A DNA stretch of 8,479 bases from Candidatus Magasanikbacteria bacterium CG10_big_fil_rev_8_21_14_0_10_36_16 (lineage in GTDB: Bacteria; Patescibacteriota; Patescibacteriia; Magasanikbacterales; UBA922), in assembly GCA_002773185.1 (NCBI GenBank), contig PFBU01000084.1, forward strand, positions 11,942 through 20,420, given 5' to 3'. Positions 7,000-8,479 of this stretch are shown here, piece after piece. The number at the start of each line of letters is the position of its first letter. Positions within the stretch are counted from its first letter, which is position 1. The notes beneath the pieces are model-generated. The model was not told the origin of the DNA, made no database searches, and saw only the letters and a list, made by a program, of their open reading frames with translations. The position numbers and the translations under genes are program-made.

Positions 7000-7008
7000 G
7001 TTTTACAT

Positions 7009-7305
7009 ATGAAAAAGACCAACCAACAATGTCCAATTTCTAGTACTATTGATATTCTGTCAGATTTTTGGACTATGCATATCATTTACACCTTGCAAGA
7101 TGGTAGTAAACACTTTTGTGATTTGGAAAAAGATCTTAATGGCATTTCAACTAGGACTTTGACTTTGAAACTAAAAAAACTTCAAGAAGAAAAAATGTTA
7201 GAAAAAACTTTTGATGGCAGTTATGAACTCACAGACAAAGGTCACGGACTAAAAACAGTGATAGATGCTATGAGGAAGTATGGTGAAAAATTTTTAATAA
7301 AATAG
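7009..7305 (+). CDS. HxlR-family winged-helix transcriptional regulator
   Basis: 98 residues from ATG 7009 (MKKTNQQCPISSTIDILSDF); I reject the in-frame ATG at 6988 because the -10 box follows it. The HxlR pattern is complete: Cys8 in CPISSTIDIL, DFWTMHIIYTLQDG in the place of the usual KW..LI...L..G, HFCDLEKDLNGISTRTLTLKLKKLQEE (recognition helix region, about 35-61) and the wing YELTDKGHGL (72-81). Members act as DNA-binding dimers, and several (YodB, HypR) sense electrophiles or disulfide stress through the N-terminal Cys. Cys8 is in the equivalent place, and Cys37 could serve as a partner as in HypR. The ligand or stress here is inferred, not shown. The gene is divergent from the LUD gene and lies 3 nt before exonuclease III, so autoregulation and control of both neighbours is likely. 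Confidence 0.9.
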   Translation: MKKTNQQCPISSTIDILSDFWTMHIIYTLQDGSKHFCDLEKDLNGISTRTLTLKLKKLQEEKMLEKTFDGSYELTDKGHGLKTVIDAMRKYGEKFLIK

Positions 7306-7308
7306 ATT

Positions 7309-8088
7309 ATGCTAATAATTTCCTGGAATATCAACGGCATCCGCGCTGTAGTCAAAAAAGGCTTCACAGATTTTTTGGCGGAAAAAAAACCAGATATTTT
7401 AGGCTTGCAAGAAGTGAAAATTGGTAATTCTCATCGCGAGCAAGAAAACTTTGACTTCAAAAATTACTTGGAAAACTGGAACTCAGCCAAACGTCCCGGT
7501 TACTCAGGTACGATGACACTTATCAAAGATAAATCAGACGCACAAAAAAAATTTATCAAACACAGCACTGGTTTGGGAGTTGAAAAATTTGATGAGGAAG
7601 GACGCACCCAAACTTTGGAATTTGCAGATTTTTATTTTGTAAATTGTTACTTCCCAAATACTCGTGATGATTTGTCCAGACTTGATTTTAAGCAAAATTT
7701 CAACGAAGCATTTTTAAAATATATCAAAAAACTAGATAAGAAAAAACCCGTCATCGCGGTCGGCGATTACAATGTCGCCCACGAACCAATTGATATTGCC
7801 AGACCAGAACCAAATGAAGGTAAAGCTGGCTATACTGATGAGGAAAGAGCTTGGATGACAAAATTTACCAAAGCAGGATTTGTTGATACTTTCCGAAAAT
7901 TGAACCCAGACAAAGTCCAATATAGTTGGTGGAGTTTTCGTGCAGGTGCTAGAGCTAGAAACGTTGGTTGGCGTATTGATTATGTACTTGTTAGCGAAAG
8001 ATTTGTTAGTAAAATAAAAAAAGCCTTTATCTGGGATGAAATTACAGGTTCTGACCATTGTCCGATTGGGATTGAAATTGATTTATAA
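7309..8088 (+). CDS. xth: Exodeoxyribonuclease III / AP endonuclease (Xth/ExoA family)
   Basis: 259 residues, a normal length for the family. This Mg-dependent enzyme cuts the backbone 5' of abasic sites, removes blocked 3' ends, and has 3'-5' exonuclease activity on duplex DNA. All main motifs are present in order: ISWNINGIRA with N7 and N9, LQEVK with metal ligand E35, RPGYSGT (62-68), VNCYFPN (111-117), GDYNVAHEPID with D153 and N155, YSWWSFRAGARARNVGWRIDYVLVS (about 205-229) with D224, and GSDHCPI with the D249-H250 pair. It should be active. It begins 3 nt after the TAG of the HxlR gene with no Shine-Dalgarno, so it is probably co-transcribed and translationally coupled with it. Together with the nearby AlkD-type glycosylase, which generates abasic sites, it supplies two consecutive steps of base excision repair. 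Confidence 0.96.
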   Translation: MLIISWNINGIRAVVKKGFTDFLAEKKPDILGLQEVKIGNSHREQENFDFKNYLENWNSAKRPGYSGTMTLIKDKSDAQKKFIKHSTGLGVEKFDEEGRTQTLEFADFYFVNCYFPNTRDDLSRLDFKQNFNEAFLKYIKKLDKKKPVIAVGDYNVAHEPIDIARPEPNEGKAGYTDEERAWMTKFTKAGFVDTFRKLNPDKVQYSWWSFRAGARARNVGWRIDYVLVSERFVSKIKKAFIWDEITGSDHCPIGIEIDL

Positions 8089-8098
8089 ACAGCTACTC

Positions 8099-8127
8099 TT
8101 GCCAAAATAAATAATCTAGACTATAAT
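8099..8127 (+). promoter_or_regulatory. Strong putative promoter of the structured RNA region
   Basis: TTGCCA (8099-8104), exactly 17 nt, then TATAAT (8122-8127), 11 of 12 consensus bases. It starts 10 nt past the exonuclease III stop. Transcription would begin near 8134. The -10 box forms the tip of the palindrome at 8113-8137. Confidence 0.65.
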
Positions 8128-8139
8128 AGTCTAGATTTT
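8113..8139 (+). terminator. Hairpin after exonuclease III, weak intrinsic terminator overlapping a promoter
   Basis: Perfect 11-bp arms AATCTAGACTA (8113-8123) and TAGTCTAGATT (8127-8137) flank a 3-nt loop and are followed by only a short T run (8136-8139). It lies 25 nt past the stop of the exonuclease III gene, a suitable place to end that operon, but the U-tract is poor. The apex contains the TATAAT of the promoter at 8099-8127, so it may instead, or also, be an operator-like palindrome. Confidence 0.5.
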
Positions 8140-8273
8140 AGTTAATATAAAATCTGCGTCAAAGTCCGGCATACTTCAGCGCGAATGTTGGGAATATAAA
8201 TATTTATATTTCTCTCTTTCGCTCGGAGGTTCCGGGCAAGGTAGAGTGAAATCCGTCACGAGATAAGTTGTTT

Positions 8274-8363
8274 ATGACCACAGGTCAAAAAAAATTCGCC
8301 TACATCATGGCACTGTGCAAGGTCGCGACTCCAATCGTGATCATCCTCCACTTCGTCGCCTGA
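8274..8363 (+). CDS. Possible 29-residue hydrophobic peptide ORF inside the structured RNA
   Basis: ATG 8274 to TGA 8361-8363. The peptide starts MTTGQKKFAYIMALCK and ends in a hydrophobic stretch ATPIVIILHFVA. Its codons mostly end in C or G (ATC, GTC, GCC, TTC, CTC), quite unlike the A/T-ending codons of all neighbouring genes. A poor Shine-Dalgarno-like TAAG lies 6 nt upstream. It could be a small membrane peptide, a type-I-toxin-like peptide, an Ile/Val-rich leader peptide, or a chance ORF created by RNA structure. The overlap with complementary stems favours the last; I cannot decide from one sequence. Confidence 0.2.
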   Translation: MTTGQKKFAYIMALCKVATPIVIILHFVA

Positions 8364-8369
8364 CGCATA

Positions 8370-8422
8370 TCTCGTCCCCCTCCCCGACCGCAAATAGCGT
8401 GTCGGGGAGGCAAAGGACGGGA
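8370..8422 (+). other. Stable GC-rich hairpin domain of the structured RNA
   Basis: The outer stem TCTCGTCC/GGACGGGA (8370-8377, 8415-8422, one G-U pair) leads through a small internal loop (C8378 / 8411-8414) to a perfect 10-bp stem CCTCCCCGAC/GTCGGGGAGG (8379-8388, 8401-8410). A bulged T and CGC/GCG close an AAATA loop. It is not followed by a T-tract, so it is a structural domain rather than a terminator. Confidence 0.7.
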
Positions 8423-8440
8423 AGAAAAGAAAAATTTAAA

Positions 8441-8461
8441 CGCCATCTGGGCGATTTTTTT
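8441..8461 (+). terminator. Intrinsic terminator of the structured RNA
   Basis: CGCC (8441-8444), loop ATCTG, GGCG (8450-8453), one A, then seven T (8455-8461). The GC stem is short, but position and T-tract fit the 3' end of the preceding RNA. Another T7 lies at 8472-8478. The 3' arm plus T-tract can also pair with 8289-8300. Confidence 0.55.
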
Positions 8462-8479
8462 ATATACAAGTCTTTTTTG

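Larger units (their letters stand above)
8134..8461 (+). ncRNA. Unrecognised GC-rich structured RNA (or long regulatory leader)
   Basis: No recognised protein gene covers this stretch. My hand count gives about 53% GC over 8221-8400, against clearly AT-rich neighbours. A promoter (8099-8127) precedes it and a hairpin plus T-tract ends it. Nested complementary segments account for much of the length. GATTTTA/TAAAATC (8134-8140, 8148-8154) forms a hairpin beginning at the predicted first base. TGCGTCA/TGACGCA (8155-8161, 8361-8367) is a closing stem. A long hairpin spans 8164-8237: GTCCGG/CCGGGC outside, ACTTC/GAGGT next, and palindrome AATATAAAT-ATTTATATT (8193-8210) at the tip. GAGTG/CACTT (8244-8248, 8349-8353) and TCACGA/TCGTGA (8256-8261, 8335-8340) nest inside the closing stem. 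TGACC-ACA-GGTCA (8275-8287) is a small hairpin. A stable hairpin spans 8370-8422. Conserved tmRNA, SRP RNA, RNase P and common riboswitch signatures are not visible to me. It could be a trans-acting RNA, an attenuator for a gene right of the window, or a small-protein mRNA. Confidence 0.55.

Noticed and set aside
6988..7008. Earlier start for the HxlR gene (MWYNVLH...)
   Set aside because: The perfect extended -10 (6994-6999) lies after this ATG, and the extension is not typical of the family.
7732..8058. Minus-strand ORF of 108 codons
   Set aside because: It lies wholly inside the exonuclease III gene, whose catalytic motifs are intact; it is an antisense shadow without family resemblance.
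8300..8368. Minus-strand 22-codon ORF (ATG 8368)
   Set aside because: Too short, opposite to the promoter and terminator signals, and explained by the structured RNA.
8134..8461. RNase P RNA or tmRNA as identity of the structured RNA
   Set aside because: An AAAGTCCGG string and GAGTGAAA resemble parts of RNase P, but the conserved 3' ACAGAA...CCGGCTTA element and the GGTAAGAGC region are absent. For tmRNA there is no tRNA-like end, no GGTTCGA T-arm and no usual tag.
1..8479. CRISPR arrays, tRNA genes, insertion sequences, prophage
   Set aside because: I saw no regularly spaced repeats, no tRNA cloverleaf or TTCGA-type T-arm in context, and no transposase or integrase.

Overview
The window looks like a piece of chromosome from a small-genome, AT-rich bacterium, most likely a member of the Candidate Phyla Radiation (Patescibacteria). 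This is an inference. It rests on low GC, genes that mostly lack Shine-Dalgarno sequences, very short leaders, and several Sec-exported beta-rich surface proteins beside a lone LUD-domain protein. No marker gene fixes the taxon. Genes end in TAA, TAG and TGA with no internal TGA, so the standard bacterial code fits and the Gracilibacteria code (TGA = Gly) does not.

Left part (1-5374, all minus strand): three exported proteins. In order of transcription they are (i) a 980-residue protein with a seven-repeat FG-GAP beta-propeller and two SdrD_B-like/Calx-beta modules (2432-5374); (ii) a 565-residue protein with a signal peptide, three short SSE(S/N)F repeats, a fibronectin-III-like region and a C-terminal membrane anchor (635-2332); and (iii) the N-terminal 204 residues of a tail-fibre-like surface protein that runs off the left edge (1-614). 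An intrinsic terminator (2386-2417) separates (i) from (ii). Genes (ii) and (iii) lie 20 nt apart, but a strong promoter-like sequence inside the 3' end of (ii) may give (iii) its own start.

Middle part (5375-8088): four small cytoplasmic genes. An AlkD-type DNA alkylation repair glycosylase (+) converges on a LUD-domain protein (-); a perfect 28-nt palindrome with a U-tract on the minus side ends the LUD gene. The LUD gene is divergent from an HxlR-family regulator that carries the conserved N-terminal Cys. Their promoters overlap at the -35 boxes and are surrounded by operator-like repeats. The regulator lies 3 nt before an exonuclease III/AP endonuclease gene. AlkD makes abasic sites and exonuclease III cuts at them, so the cluster reads as base-excision repair, partly under a thiol-type regulator.

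Right part (8089-8479): no recognised protein gene. It holds a promoter match (TTGCCA-17-TATAAT) embedded in the palindrome that follows exonuclease III, then about 330 nt of unusually GC-rich, highly self-complementary sequence ending in a hairpin and T-tract. This is best read as an unrecognised structured RNA or long regulatory leader. It contains a 29-codon hydrophobic ORF that may or may not be translated. It is the most interesting part of the window.
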